A stretch of DNA of 64,000 nt from assembly GCA_014843695.1 (NCBI GenBank), contig JABXNX010000068.1, forward strand, positions 100,557 to 164,556, given 5' to 3'. The notes under the pieces are model-generated. The model was not told the DNA's origin. It ran no database searches and saw only the letters and a list, made by a program, of their open reading frames with translations. Shown piece by piece: positions 37,421 through 47,779 of the stretch; positions within the stretch are counted from its first letter, which is position 1, and every line of letters starts with the position of its first letter. The DNA comes from Archivesica marissinica. Taxonomy: Eukaryota > Mollusca > Bivalvia > Venerida > Vesicomyidae. Made by a program: the position numbers and the translations under genes.

Positions 37421-37940
37421 GGGTTTTTCTCCGGGTACTTGGGGTTTGTTTTTCTCCGGGTACTCGGGTTTGTTTTTCTCCGGGTACTCGGGGTTCGTTT
37501 TTCTCCGGGTACTCGGGGTTTGTTTTTCTCCGGGTACTCGGGTTTGTTTTTCTCTGGGTACTCGGGGTTTGTTTTTCTCCGGGTACTCGGGGTTTGTTTT
37601 TCTCCGGGTACTCGGGTTTGTTTTTCTCCGGGTACTCGGGTTTGTTTTTCTCCGGGTACTCGGGTTTGTTTTTCTTCGGGTACTCGGGGTTTGTTTTTCT
37701 CCGGGTACTCGGGGTTTGTTTTTCTCCGGGTACTCGGGTTTGTTTTTCTTCGGGTACTCGGGTTTGTTTTTCTTCGGGTACTCGGGTTTGTTTTTCTCCG
37801 GGTACTCGGAGTTTGTTTTTCTCCGGGTACTCGGGGTTTGTTTTTCTCCGGGTACTCGGGTTTGTTTTTCTTCGGGTACTCCGTCCAGACTGGACCCGGA
37901 GAAAAACAAACCCTGAGTACCCGGAGAAAAACAAACCCCA
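37421..37940. repeat. 24/25-bp minisatellite ending in an inverted turn-around
   Basis: Forward units of TTTTTCTCCGGGTACTCGGG plus TTTG run to 37880. After the palindrome GTCCAG-A-CTGGAC (37883-37895), two units follow in inverted orientation (37894-37940). The structure could form a long hairpin. NOL11 intron 3. Confidence 0.95.
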
Positions 37941-38089
37941 GTTTGTGTCCACATGAAGGACCACACAGTCACTGAGAGTGATTAAAATAAATTGTTAAGA
38001 ACCAGTACAATCTGAAATAAGTGCAAAATTAGAAGAGAAGTGGGCCAAAATATCGCGTTCCCCGGCTGAGACAAGTATATACTGCTCAC

Positions 38090-38146
38090 GTGTTTCTTCT
38101 TGGATTTCTCAAAATCTGTCGCATCCTTGTCCCAGAGGCGCACATC
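38090..38146 (-). CDS. NOL11: NOL11 exon 3 (57 bp)
   Basis: The minus-strand exon has acceptor ATTTCAG next to 38146 and donor GTGAGC below 38090. It is 19 codons, phase 0, reading DVRLWDKDATDFEKSKKKH. This fits the vertebrate NOL11 strand KVLRIWNNEDVNLDKVFKA and continues directly from exon 2. Confidence 0.85.
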
Positions 38147-38295
38147 CTGAAATATAGACAAACCGGTACACGTTTTATTACACGGTTACATATGTGTCAG
38201 ATTGGAGAGCTAGGGGTCATGGTACTGGGTTATAGCATCTCGCTATGTAGTGCCATTGAGCAAGACAGCTTAGATACAGATTACAGTGTTTAATC

Positions 38296-38505
38296 AATTT
38301 TAGCTCGATTGAAAAACACGTTCATACAACATTAATTAAATCGCTCTTGAGACCTCATTCCAGATGAAATCCATCGCAATCAGGGAGAGAGAAGTGATAT
38401 GTGGAACTTAAGTGCCTTGCCCCTTGCCTAAAGGCACAATAGTAAAGGCTACTGCTGACTCGAACTCCGGACCTTTCACACCAGACACTTCCACTATACA
38501 TGTAA
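38296..38505 (-). mobile_element. SINE family B, diverged copy
   Basis: Shares TTTAGCTCGATTG, GAGACCTCATTCCAGATG and GAACTCCGGACCTTTC with other family-B copies. A tRNA-like B box is present (reverse complement of GACTCGAACTCC). The 48-bp array begins just beyond its head. Confidence 0.75.
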
Positions 38506-38526
38506 ACATTGCTTGTGTTGTTCAAT

Positions 38527-39093
38527 CAATCAATCATTCAAGTGGAACAACATCTATGAATCAATCATTCAAGTTTACATCTTCTACAAGTGGAACAACA
38601 TCTATGAATCAATCATTCAAGTTTACATCTTCTACAAGTGGAACAACATCTATGAATCAATCATTCAAGTTTACATCTACTACAAATGGAACAACATCTA
38701 TGAATCAATCATTCAAGTTTACATCTACTACAAGTGGAACAACATCTATGAATCAATCATTCAAGTTTACATCTACTACAAGTGGAACAACATCTATGAA
38801 TCAATCATTCAAGTTTACATTTACAAGTGGAACAACATCTATGAATCAATCATTCAAGTTTACATCTACTACTAGTGGAGCAACATCTATGAATCAATCA
38901 CTCAAGTTTACATCTACTACAAGTGGAGCAACATCTATGAATCAATCATTCAAGTTTACATCTACTACTAGTGGAGCAACATCTATGAATCAATCACTCA
39001 AGTTTACATCTACTACAAGTGGAGCAACATCTATGAATCAATCATTCAAGTTTACATCTACTACAAGTGGAGCAACATCTATGAATCAGTCAG
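38527..39093. repeat. 48-bp minisatellite, about 12 copies
   Basis: The unit starts ACATCTACTACAAGTGGAAC and contains ATCTATGAATCAATCATTCA. A 248-codon plus-strand frame with a 16-residue period results because 48 is a multiple of 3. It is antisense within NOL11 intron 2 and I treat it as non-coding. Confidence 0.95.
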
Positions 39094-39331
39094 TAGTCAA
39101 TGACAAGGAGGAATGTTCTAATTGTTTGCTACCATACACACCATGCATTCTCCGGTAATCTGTCAAATATTTCAAAAACAGTGAGATAAAAGTACATGTA
39201 TGCAGTTTATTTGGTTAAAATATTAGTATAAGGACGAGTGAAAGTTTAATGGAGTTGGTTTTTCAGGTCACCAGTTCTGGGCAAGTTATGCATAACCTCC
39301 TTGTATTAAATGTTCCTTGAAACAAGCTTAC

Positions 39332-39445
39332 CTGATTGTTTGTGACTGTGACAAACTTGTGTAGTTGAGGAACCCAGACCACAGGACTGGTCAGCGTCAT
39401 TCCATGTCTTACAGACCAACTCTTCACTGACTTTTGGTCTGAAAT
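39332..39445 (-). CDS. NOL11: NOL11 exon 2 (114 bp)
   Basis: The minus-strand exon has acceptor TTCTCAG next to 39445 and donor GTAAGC below 39332. It is 38 codons, phase 0, beginning ISDQKSVKSWSVRHG and ending HKFVTVTNNQ. The match to vertebrate NOL11 VSDQKPLGSWSVKQG is clear and is the best single anchor for the gene name. Confidence 0.9.
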
Positions 39446-40034
39446 CTGAGAATAAATGATTAACTACATGTTTACTTTGTTATTTACTACAGTGAAGCCG
39501 CTCGAAGCTGGAACCCCTATTAACTGGAATTCCCTCCAAACTGACCAAATGTCTTGGTCCCTACTTTGTTCATGGTCACCCCTCCATCATTTCTGAATAC
39601 CGAACAGATTTTTAAAATAAGTGTGCATTTTCAAGGGTAAAAATCAGGAAAGTGGTCTGCATAATGTCTGTTCCGCGATAGTGTGCAGACACAAGTGGGA
39701 CCATCTGTCACTGTCCCATACAGTAAACACCAATTGGTAAAGCTCTTCAGAATGTAGCTGCGAAAGAACATATGAAACTACTATTCAACTGTACTTACAA
39801 TGTACACTAATACGAGGTCACATCAATCGTTTCTTGAACTAATTTCACTATTTCATAACGCTTTCACATAGCATAATGAAATTTTGTATGTTCAAAGAAT
39901 ACTCGGGTAATGATTCTCCGATTCATGCAGCATGCACCAACATTGAATATGTCACAATTAACGACATCGTATCAATATTCTAACGTCACATCAAGAGCGT
40001 TCGTTGTAAAATAGCACAGTGTAAACAAGCAACA
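39446..40034. other. Intron 1 sequence, no gene recognised
   Basis: Contains a stretch at 39490-39560 (ACAGTGAAGCCGCTCGAAGC) resembling the end of a pogo/Tigger-type element, not confirmed. Otherwise nothing is seen. Confidence 0.4.
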
Positions 40035-40270
40035 GTAGATAACTACAAGCTGTTGCCGGCTATTAAAAGAAAGCACCCACAGCTTGAGAGGTCTGGGATT
40101 CTGCTGCACCATGATAACGTGCTAAGCCATAGCAGCCGAATTGTGGCATACACAATCAAGGAACTGGGTATACAACTGCGAATGAACCCATCATACACGT
40201 ACAAGATAGCATGCAGCACGTGTTGCGGACATGGGTCGAGCGGTGGAATAAATGCAAACAGACAGGCCCA
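40035..40270 (+). pseudogene. Mariner-family transposase remnant
   Basis: The plus frame from about 40053 contains LLHHDNVLSHSSRIV and YTIKELGIQL, the mariner catalytic-domain motif around the second Asp. It then loses frame, and a C-terminal segment of the type HVLRTWVERW follows in another frame (40211-40260). The N-terminal half is absent. It lies antisense to NOL11 in its intron 1. Confidence 0.8.
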
Positions 40271-40573
40271 GGGCTTGTCCCACACTGAAAATGGACAGGC
40301 CTCAATTTAAAATGGACAAGCACTGATTTAAAGTGGACAAGCCCTGATTAAAAGTGGACAGGACCATTCATTATATGCATGTTATATCAATATGGGCGAC
40401 TTTCTAGTATACAGTCCTGGTCTGTGAACTTATATCATCTTCCCGAGTGTCACAAGCTTTGTGTGAGCTGCTTGCCTGATGTGCCCTTATTGGATCTAAC
40501 CGGAACTGATCCATACCTGTAGTAAACACATTCTTGTCTGCCAGAATAGGAAATCACTCGCAGTAGATGCAAA

Positions 40574-41407
40574 AAACCGTTAACGATAGAGGCAGTAATC
40601 TTGGGACAATTGGCAGTAATCTTGATACTTAGGGTTAAATTTGATCTTCAATTGAAGAGTATTCTTTTCAGCTCTAGTTTAATGCCACCTGTTTTGTGGG
40701 ATTACTGCCTCTATCCCTAACCATACAAAACATATTGTGTATTATTTCATCAAACTGTAGCCAGTGGAATGTTTCTTTCCACGACGGCTGAACAACTCTT
40801 TTCCGTTACGAAGTGTTTTTACTGTCACGTTGTTCAATATTGTGTTTACATTTTCTACTTTCACTTTCATTTTGGACGACCCGTGAGAAATTTCAACATG
40901 TTTTTCCACTTCACATTTGTAGAAGTTCCATCTACTCAATTATGCTAATATATCCTATCATATCTCGCCACTAATCTGCTAATTAATCCATCTTTCATGC
41001 GTTGTGCTGACAAAGACCACGCAATTTATTTATGCATATTAATAAAGGTATATCCCTGATACAGCCAATCAGCGAGTCGTATGCTAATGTATCGGGGGTT
41101 TCTCAGCATGGTTGAGAAATTAGTGAAGTCATTGTTTATTGGGGGCTATAATTTAGGTGTTGCAGTAGCTAATGTTGTGCAAACAGAGGACAAAAGAGGT
41201 ATAATTGATTGATTTAGTCATCAGGCCAGAGAATGTTTAGGAGTGTCGTCTCCGAGATCGGAAATCATGCGACATTAAAACGCGACATCAAAATCTTTCT
41301 ACGGGCCCGCAATTTTTTTAGACACAGGCCCGCGGGCTTGTCAGATTTAAAGAGAGACAGGACTTGGATTTTGTGGGGCCCCGGGCTGTCCTATTTTTCG
41401 AGCACTG
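40574..41407 (-). mobile_element. About 830-bp dispersed repeat, copy 1, with small ORF
   Basis: An inverted copy lies at 50965-51788. On the minus strand a 65-codon frame (40939-40742) begins MSRWNFYKCEV and contains VEISHGSSKMKVKVENVNTI; the second copy has the same core. I do not recognise the family. A smaller inverted pair, GATAGAGGCAGTAATC near 40583 and GATTACTGCCTCTATC near 40700, suggests a nested MITE at one end. Confidence 0.75.
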
Positions 41408-41857
41408 CAAACAATGCAAGGGACGTTACTTTGAAAAGGAGTAGTGGTCAAGTGTATGTTAGATTACGTTACTCGTAGCATAGAATTAATTGACGAAATT
41501 AATGATGGGCCTTTGTAGTTTCCAAAACACATTGTTTAGTGATATGCCCATCCTGTCCATCTGTGTGTTCATCTTGTTAACAATTTTAATTTATAAAAAC
41601 GACTTTTTAGAATATAAAATATGCTACATGTAAGAGGTTTAGCGTTTAGACTTTGAAAAATGCCTGGATAGTAAAATGTCACATTTTTCAAGTCTAAATA
41701 TTTGGACTAGTGATAGCAATGATATGTGAGAAAGTTGTCAGTATCTTGCGGAGGCTCGAGATCTGATTAATGGTTTCTATGTGGGTGGTATTCTCCAACA
41801 CAACAGAATGACTTTATGGTACGACAATGCTCAAGTCATGGAGTGGTGGGGCCTGTA

Positions 41858-42585
41858 GAGTGGTGGAACCTATGCTCGGCGTAAATCCTACATATAAAAA
41901 AGTTAAATGCACTTGCCGTATATTATTATTTTCTTAAGTCGTGAACACAACTTTCATAAAATTGTTGTTGAAAATTTGAGCTTCATTACATAACCATGCG
42001 CCTAAATACAGCTATCGCAACGGCACCTGTTTGCATGGGGAACTAGATACTTTAGGGCACCAATGCACGGCGTACATTTTTTTATTTATGCATGGGTAAA
42101 TGTTGAATATATTATTTTGACTTAGTAACATCAATAACTAACAATATTACAACTCATAAGAAACTTTTTTCTGGTTATTTGTACATTTTTTTCCAATCCG
42201 GATAGCCACCTGAAATGCTCATAAACCGTAAAAATAATTCAATGACGCTACCGCGACACAACGGAATGTTATTGAACCATGCTTCACCTCTGTCAGCGAA
42301 AATAGGTTAAAACTATTTAAATGCGAAAGGTCCGGAGTTCGAGCCCCGCTGGAGCCGTTACGATTGTGCCCTTAGGCAAGGCATTTAATTTCCACATTGT
42401 CTCTTCTCTCTCCCTCGTGGCGATGGATTCCATCAGGAATGAGGTCTCGAGAGTGATTAACATAAGTTATAAGAACTTGTTTCGCAATCGAGCTAAAATA
42501 AATTTGTATAAACTATTTAAATACGGATGTAAATGGAAAAAATACGCCGAACATAGGAATACGCCGAGCATAGGTTCCACCACTC
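41858..42585. mobile_element. Tc1/mariner-type MITE, copy 1, with SINE inside
   Basis: Perfect 26-bp terminal inverted repeats (GAGTGGTGGAACCTATGCTC then GGCGTA), flanked by TA on both sides, which is the Tc1/mariner target duplication. There is no transposase. A family-B SINE is inserted at 42323-42509. The right end is 84 bases from NOL11 exon 1, within intron 1. Confidence 0.88.
42323..42509 (+). mobile_element. SINE family B with 13-bp target-site duplication
   Basis: AAACTATTTAAAT flanks the element on both sides (42310-42322 and 42510-42522). It is truncated at the tRNA end, keeping the B box (GAGTTCGAGCCCC) but not the A box. The body includes TGCCCTTAGGCAAGGCATTT, a candidate conserved central domain, and ends CGAGCTAAAATAAATTTGTA. 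Confidence 0.88.
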
Positions 42586-42668
42586 TATAATTTAGTATAA
42601 ATCAAACTTCAAAAGTAGAAAGTCCGATAATTAAAACACATCTCAAAAATATAAATACAGCAGCGTAC

Positions 42669-42797
42669 TTTGTATACATCACACAATTTCTTTCTGGAGG
42701 AAACAATCACGGTATCTTCAGTATATGCTTCTGAAACGCTTAGAAAGTCTGTTTCGTTGATATTACAAAAAGCAACGCTTTCCATGGGCGCAGCCAT
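42669..42797 (-). CDS. NOL11: NOL11 exon 1 (129 bp coding), start of the gene
   Basis: NOL11 is a nucleolar WD40-propeller protein of the t-UTP/SSU-processome group, needed for rDNA transcription and 18S rRNA maturation in animals. The exon starts with ATG (42797) reading MAAPMESVAFCNINETDF and ends RKKLCDVYK at donor GTACGC. The 43 codons end in phase 0 and join exon 2 to give VYK-ISDQK, as in vertebrate VLYK/ILYK-VSDQK. The residues before that are weakly conserved, as expected. The seven exons found here total 888 bases, about 296 of the roughly 700 residues usual for the family. Promoter elements were not identified. The neighbouring gene CEP20 starts 4.2 kb away in the opposite direction. 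Confidence 0.83.
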
Positions 42798-43820
42798 TTT
42801 TAGAAATGGGTCTATTTAATATACATATTATAGAATATGTTCTTACGGTTGCGCTATCTTTAACATGTTTTGGTAGTTGAAACAAAGTAGATACATGTAG
42901 TGTACAAAATTGTCCAATGAACACCTACTAACGGCAGTCGTCGGGTACGCCTATGGAAGGCGAGAACTATCTACGTATATAAGTTTATTTAAAGTCGCCA
43001 CCGCATAAATGCATTTGGGCGACTAAATTAGCTAAGATGATTAAAAGGTCTAAAAATAGTTAATAAACTATTAAAATTACAATACTATGATGTTTAGAGG
43101 GCTATGTGGGTTGCATCTATCTCAGAGTGTGTTCGGTTTTCATATCTCCCACTCCCGCTCGCACACGATTGCGTACCAACGGGGGTCGGAGGTAGACCGG
43201 GTGAATAAATTACCCGCAATTACTAAGTCTAAGGAGATTTAGACACACATGTTGTTTAGTACACCGTTTGTTAGTTTGTTCTATAGCCGATTTATACCGT
43301 ATGTCCTTGGTGTGTTAAAAACCGTGTAATTATTTGTTTCTAAGTAGCATTCAAACCAGTGTAGAAGATAACAAGGACACACACTAGATTTTTGAAATGT
43401 GTGTCCTAAACAAAATGACCAAGAAATTAGAAGGAGTGAACCAATGAGATGGATGCATGGAACTCTGATTCATCCAAAAAATAAAAAAATAACTAGTTTA
43501 ACCATAACAGCAGATACATACTATAGAGACAAGTTTGACCTTAATTAGTGATCTTGGGGTATATTTTTATAGCAGCATACCACATCACCAAAATGTATTT
43601 AGAGTAGGTGATTTATAATGGGTTGCATAAGGTAGAGAGATAGATTAAATCGAGAACTATCTTCGAAAGAAAGTTTCTTATATACTGCACTCCATCACAT
43701 AGTGTGACACTGAAACATTACCATCTCCTCATGTTCCATTGGCGTATTGTTCGGGATAAAACAGTATGTATTAGTATCTGTGTCTGTTTGACTATGAATA
43801 TACTGTGGTCCTAATAGCTG
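42798..43820. other. Upstream region of NOL11, no gene recognised
   Basis: About 1 kb 5' of NOL11. No CDS, tRNA or clear repeat is seen. The 5' UTR and promoter of NOL11 must lie in the right-hand neighbourhood of 42798, but no core element can be assigned with confidence. Confidence 0.4.
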
Positions 43821-43824
43821 AGCA

Positions 43825-43882
43825 CAAACACCGGGCATTTCATACCAGAGACGAACGCGCTACCACTGCGCTATCACGCCTT
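43825..43882 (-). mobile_element. SINE family B head fragment
   Basis: The reverse complement reads GGCGTGATAGCGCAGTGGTA then GCGCG, an A-box region like the family-B heads. The body is not present. Confidence 0.55.
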
Positions 43883-44062
43883 CCTCAGTGGGATACGCCA
43901 TGAGCTGCAAAGAAATTAAATCTGACTTTGAGAAAATCTGTGTGTGCCATGTATGCTGCTACAAAAAATGGACTAGCATACACGTGTAGTGCCATGTGCT
44001 GATTCCTGTGTATGGTTACGAATGCGTTTGGGCAGTAATACTCGCCGACATGATTAGTTATA

Positions 44063-44272
44063 CACATTTATTTAGCTCGATTGCGAAACAAGTTCTTACA
44101 ATTTATATTAATCACCCTCGAGACCTCATTCCTGATGGAATCCATCACCACGAGGGAGAAAGAAGAGGCAATGTTGAATTTAAATGCCTTGCTGCCTAAG
44201 GGCACAATCGTAAGGACGCCAGTGGGGCTCGCACCTGAAGCGAATGTGCTACCACTGCACTATCATGGTGTG
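44063..44272 (-). mobile_element. SINE family B
   Basis: Nearly complete minus-strand copy: GCTCGATTGCGAAACAAGTT, GAGACCTCATTCCTGATGGA, TGCCTAAGGGCACAATCGTA, and a head with CGCTACC-like sequence (TGTGCTACCACTGCACTATC). Confidence 0.85.
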
Positions 44273-44424
44273 ATTATTTTACGGAATAGGAATATCTACA
44301 AAAGGTAAATGATCCCTAAAATGGTTTTTCACTGTACAACTATATAGGCAGTTTAGCAAAATTATGCTCCTATTCCTCTCTAATAAATTGAGGCTAAAAT
44401 GTCTGGTAGTTGTGTTAGTTAATA

Positions 44425-44594
44425 CAAATTTAGTTTAGCTCGATTGCGATACAAATTCTTATAACTTATATTAATCACTCTCGAGACCTCATTCCTGATG
44501 GAATCCATCGCCATGAGGGAGGGAGAGGAGGCAATGTGGAATTTAAATGCCTTGCTTAAGGGCACAATCGTAACGGCTCCAGCGGGGCTCGAAC
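44425..44594 (-). mobile_element. SINE family B next to the 26-bp array
   Basis: Body matches the copy at 44063; the head is cut at GGGGCTCGAACT. One unit of the 26-bp minisatellite (ATGTCTGGTAGTTGTGTTAG, 44399) lies on its left and the array on its right, so the SINE probably inserted within the array. Confidence 0.8.
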
Positions 44595-44599
44595 TTGTG

Positions 44600-45573
44600 T
44601 TGTGGTAGCGACATATGTCTGGCAGTGGTGTTAGCGACATTTGTCTGGCAGTGGTGTTAGCGACATTTGTCTGGTAGTGGTGCTAGCGACATTTGTCTGG
44701 TAGTGGTGTTAGCGACATATGTCTGGTAGTGGTGTTAGCGACATATGTCTGGCAGTGGTGTTAGCGACATTTGTCTGGTAGTGGTGTTAGCGACATATAT
44801 CTGGTATTGGTGTTAGCGACATTTGTCTGGTAGTGGTGTTAGCGACATTTGTCTGGCAGTGGTGTTAGCGACATTTGTCTGGTAGTGGTGTTAGCGACAT
44901 TTGTCTGGTAGTGGTGTTAGCGACATTTGTCTGGTAGTGGTGCTAGCGACATTTGTCTGGTAGTGGTGTTAGCGACATATGTCTGGCAGTGGTGTTAGCG
45001 ACATTTGTCTGGTAGTGGTGTTAGCGACATTTGTCTGGTAGTTGTGTTAGCGACATTTGTCTGGTAGTGGTGTTAGCGACATTTGTCTGGTAGTTGTGCT
45101 AGCGACATTTGTCTGGTAGTGGTGTTAGCGACATTTGTCTGGTAGTGGTGTTAGCGACATTTGTATGGTAGTGATGTTAGCGACATTTTTCTGATAGTGG
45201 TGTTAACGACATTTGTCTGGTAGTGGTATTAGCGACATTTGTCTGGTAGTGATGTTAGCGACATTTGTCTGGTAGTTGTGTTAGCGACATTTGTCTGGTA
45301 GTGGTATTAGCGACATTTGTCTGGTAGTGATGTTAGCGAAATTTGTCTGGTAGTTGTGCTAGCGACATTTGTCTGGTAGTGGTGCTAGCGACATTTGTCT
45401 GGTAGTGGTGTTAGCTACATTTGTCTGGTAGTGGTGTTAGCGACATTTGTCTGGTAGTTGTGTTAGCGACATTTGTCTGGTAGTGGTGTCCACCAGACAA
45501 ATGCCGTTATAACACCACTACCAGACAAATGTCGCTAACACCACTACCAGACAAATGTCGCTAACACCACTAT
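44600..45573. repeat. 26-bp minisatellite ending in an inverted turn-around
   Basis: Forward units of GTTAGCGACATTTGTCTGGT plus AGTGGT run to 45488. The turn-around TGGTG-TC-CACCA follows, then three units in inverted orientation to 45573. It lies in the NOL11-CEP20 intergenic region. Confidence 0.95.
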
Positions 45574-45777
45574 CAAGGTATGCCTCGTGGAAGATCGTTA
45601 GTTTAGTTAGATTCCTAACATTTATATGTCTACATTTTAATCAGGGCATGCCGCGTGGAAGTACTTCTAAACACCATTTGCGATGCCGCATTCTTTGGAA
45701 TGTTATGTCACAGTTATGTGTGTGTTTAGTTTAGTTTAGTTTAAACATATTTTATTTTAATGTGTTTAATTTAATGT

Positions 45778-45927
45778 TGTATATGAACCACCGACCTACC
45801 ACAAGCTATCTGGAGAGCTTCCTCACTTGAAATAATTCGATACCACCATGTAGTATTCGAACTTACAGCGGTGGGTGGCAAGTGATTCGAAGCTAACGAC
45901 CGTAACCACTAGGCCATGGAACCCCCT
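45778..45927 (-). mobile_element. SINE family A
   Basis: The reverse complement begins with A box TGGCCTAGTGGTTACGG and has B box AAGTTCGAATACT, followed by ATCGAATTATTTCAAGTGAG, matching other family-A copies. It has the best preserved tRNA-like head of this family in the window. Confidence 0.8.
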
Positions 45928-46999
45928 CTAAAATTATTAATCAAAAGCGTTTCGGACAATGCATTATACCGATACCCCTTGTTGATGCATGTAAAAGAAT
46001 CACACCATTATCTGAAATGAGACTTGGTCGATATCATTCACTACCCTCCTTCGAACGAATAGATGCACGGTAGCTTTAAAAACGACCCATGTAGTTCATA
46101 CCCAGATGGAAACTATTAACCCACGATTCATACTTATATTGACATTAATTATTCTTTTTAATGACACAACGAAAATATAACATTGCATTTAAAATGTGTT
46201 TAGCTCAGATTTGCAACTTAACGTGTGCCTGAACAGGTAAATACACATCATTGGAACAGCGTAAACTGTAAGACACGCCTTTTCTCACGACGAACACTGC
46301 ACCGCACTTCGAATGCGCGTACCCGTAACGTGTGCGCATGTCAGCCGTATAGGCCTATGATCTGTTGGGAACCCTCGTTCGATTAGGTATGGTTGCAACA
46401 ACCTTATGTTAAAGACTACCTGTGTTTGGATTATAAATGAACAGACCGTATGTTTTTACTTTTAACTATATATTACATAGGCAATTTATTTGTTGTTTTA
46501 CAACCTTTTATGTGCAAAGCACCGTTACATCGGTTGAAAGTCCCAACTGAAAGACAATTAATATTAAAGTCAGATTGGGGATCGAACCTGCACTCACTTT
46601 GTTTCGCAGTCCGTGTATTAAAGCCTACTGTATAACACCATACTTCCTATGCTATCATAACCGTACCGGTTTTCCCACATCAAAGGTTTGTTCTTGTATT
46701 TAAGGCACTTATAGATTTATACTCAGATTGCTTTTACAATAAAAGTTAAAACTATAATTTCACTAGATCCTTTTATTTTTTTTAACTTGAACATAACTGT
46801 TAGATTAACTCACTGCGTCTGCCAATCATAATCGTGACTGATTGTTCGGCAATAACAAGCTGGAGTATCACACTCGGGTTGGCTCACCAGTGTTAACAGA
46901 AGTGATCGAACATAATATTCGAATTAACTTATTTACAACAAAAATCGAGCAAAGCAAACTACAAAAATGATGACGTTTTTCACATGCAGGTATTCCAAA
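45928..46999. other. Upstream region of CEP20; one SINE-like head
   Basis: Non-coding. Near 46566-46660 the minus strand has GGTTCGATCCCC with an upstream A-box-like region, probably a diverged SINE head. The CEP20 promoter must lie in the right part of this stretch; no TATA box or other element is assigned. Confidence 0.45.
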
Positions 47000-47027
47000 A
47001 TGTCTTCGACCCATGAACTAAAAGATG
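47000..47027 (+). CDS. CEP20: CEP20 exon 1 (28 bp coding), start of the gene
   Basis: CEP20 (FOPNL/FOR20) is a small LisH protein of centrosomes and centriolar satellites needed for ciliogenesis. The ATG at 47000 gives MSSTHELKD plus one base before donor GTAATT. Joined to exon 2 this reads HELKD-VIKDTLENRGVLG, closely matching vertebrate AELKA-VLKDTLEKKGVLG, with the same phase-1 intron. Recognition rests on this join: the exon is too short to call alone. Intron 1 is 9,024 bp and contains nested transposons and two minisatellites. Confidence 0.88.
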
Positions 47028-47779
47028 GTAATTTAATATTCTGATGTGTAATGTGAAACATATATCATCTAGCAAACAAAAGTTTGAAAACGTACATGTT
47101 AATGATATGTTCTGATTAGGTGAATTCGATTACGCATCAAAACATGTCTGTTAAACTGATAATGTTATTGTTCAGTAAAGTATCCGTGTGTTTTCAATTA
47201 TTTCAATACTCTTCGTATCGCGCATTTAAATTGGACTAGAAGTAAAATGATGACATTCATTGTTTATGTACGATATTCCCACAATGCATCATGTATGTAG
47301 AGTGGTGGAACCTATGCTCAGCTTAAATCCCACATATAATGGCCAGTAATGGCAGTATAAAATGTTAATAGCACTTGCTGTATATAATTATTTTCTTAAG
47401 TCGTGAAAACAACTTTCAAACCACTCTTGCTGACAGTTTTAGCTTCATCACGTGACCTTGCTACTCAATACAACTATCGCAATGGTGTCGGTAGGCACCT
47501 GTTTATATGGGGAACTGAAGACTTCAGGGCACCTATGCACGGCATACTTGTTATTTTTTTTATTTATCCACCATAACTTGTTGAATATCTTTATTTTGAT
47601 ATAGTACATCATTGAATAAAAACATTTATTGGTCTTAATCAGAAATGGTATAGAAACTATTTTTCGGCTTAGGTGTATATTTTTTAAATTCGGATAGCTA
47701 CCTGAATTGCTCATACAATCAGTTTCAGTGGAAATATTCTCCCAATGATTTGCTTGTTTATATTCGTCTGCTAGACCAG

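Noticed and set aside
38412..39158. 248-codon plus-strand frame with a 16-residue TSGTTSMNQSFKF repeat
   Set aside because: It is a 48-bp minisatellite with a frame-friendly unit length, antisense inside NOL11 intron 2 and starting within a SINE remnant.
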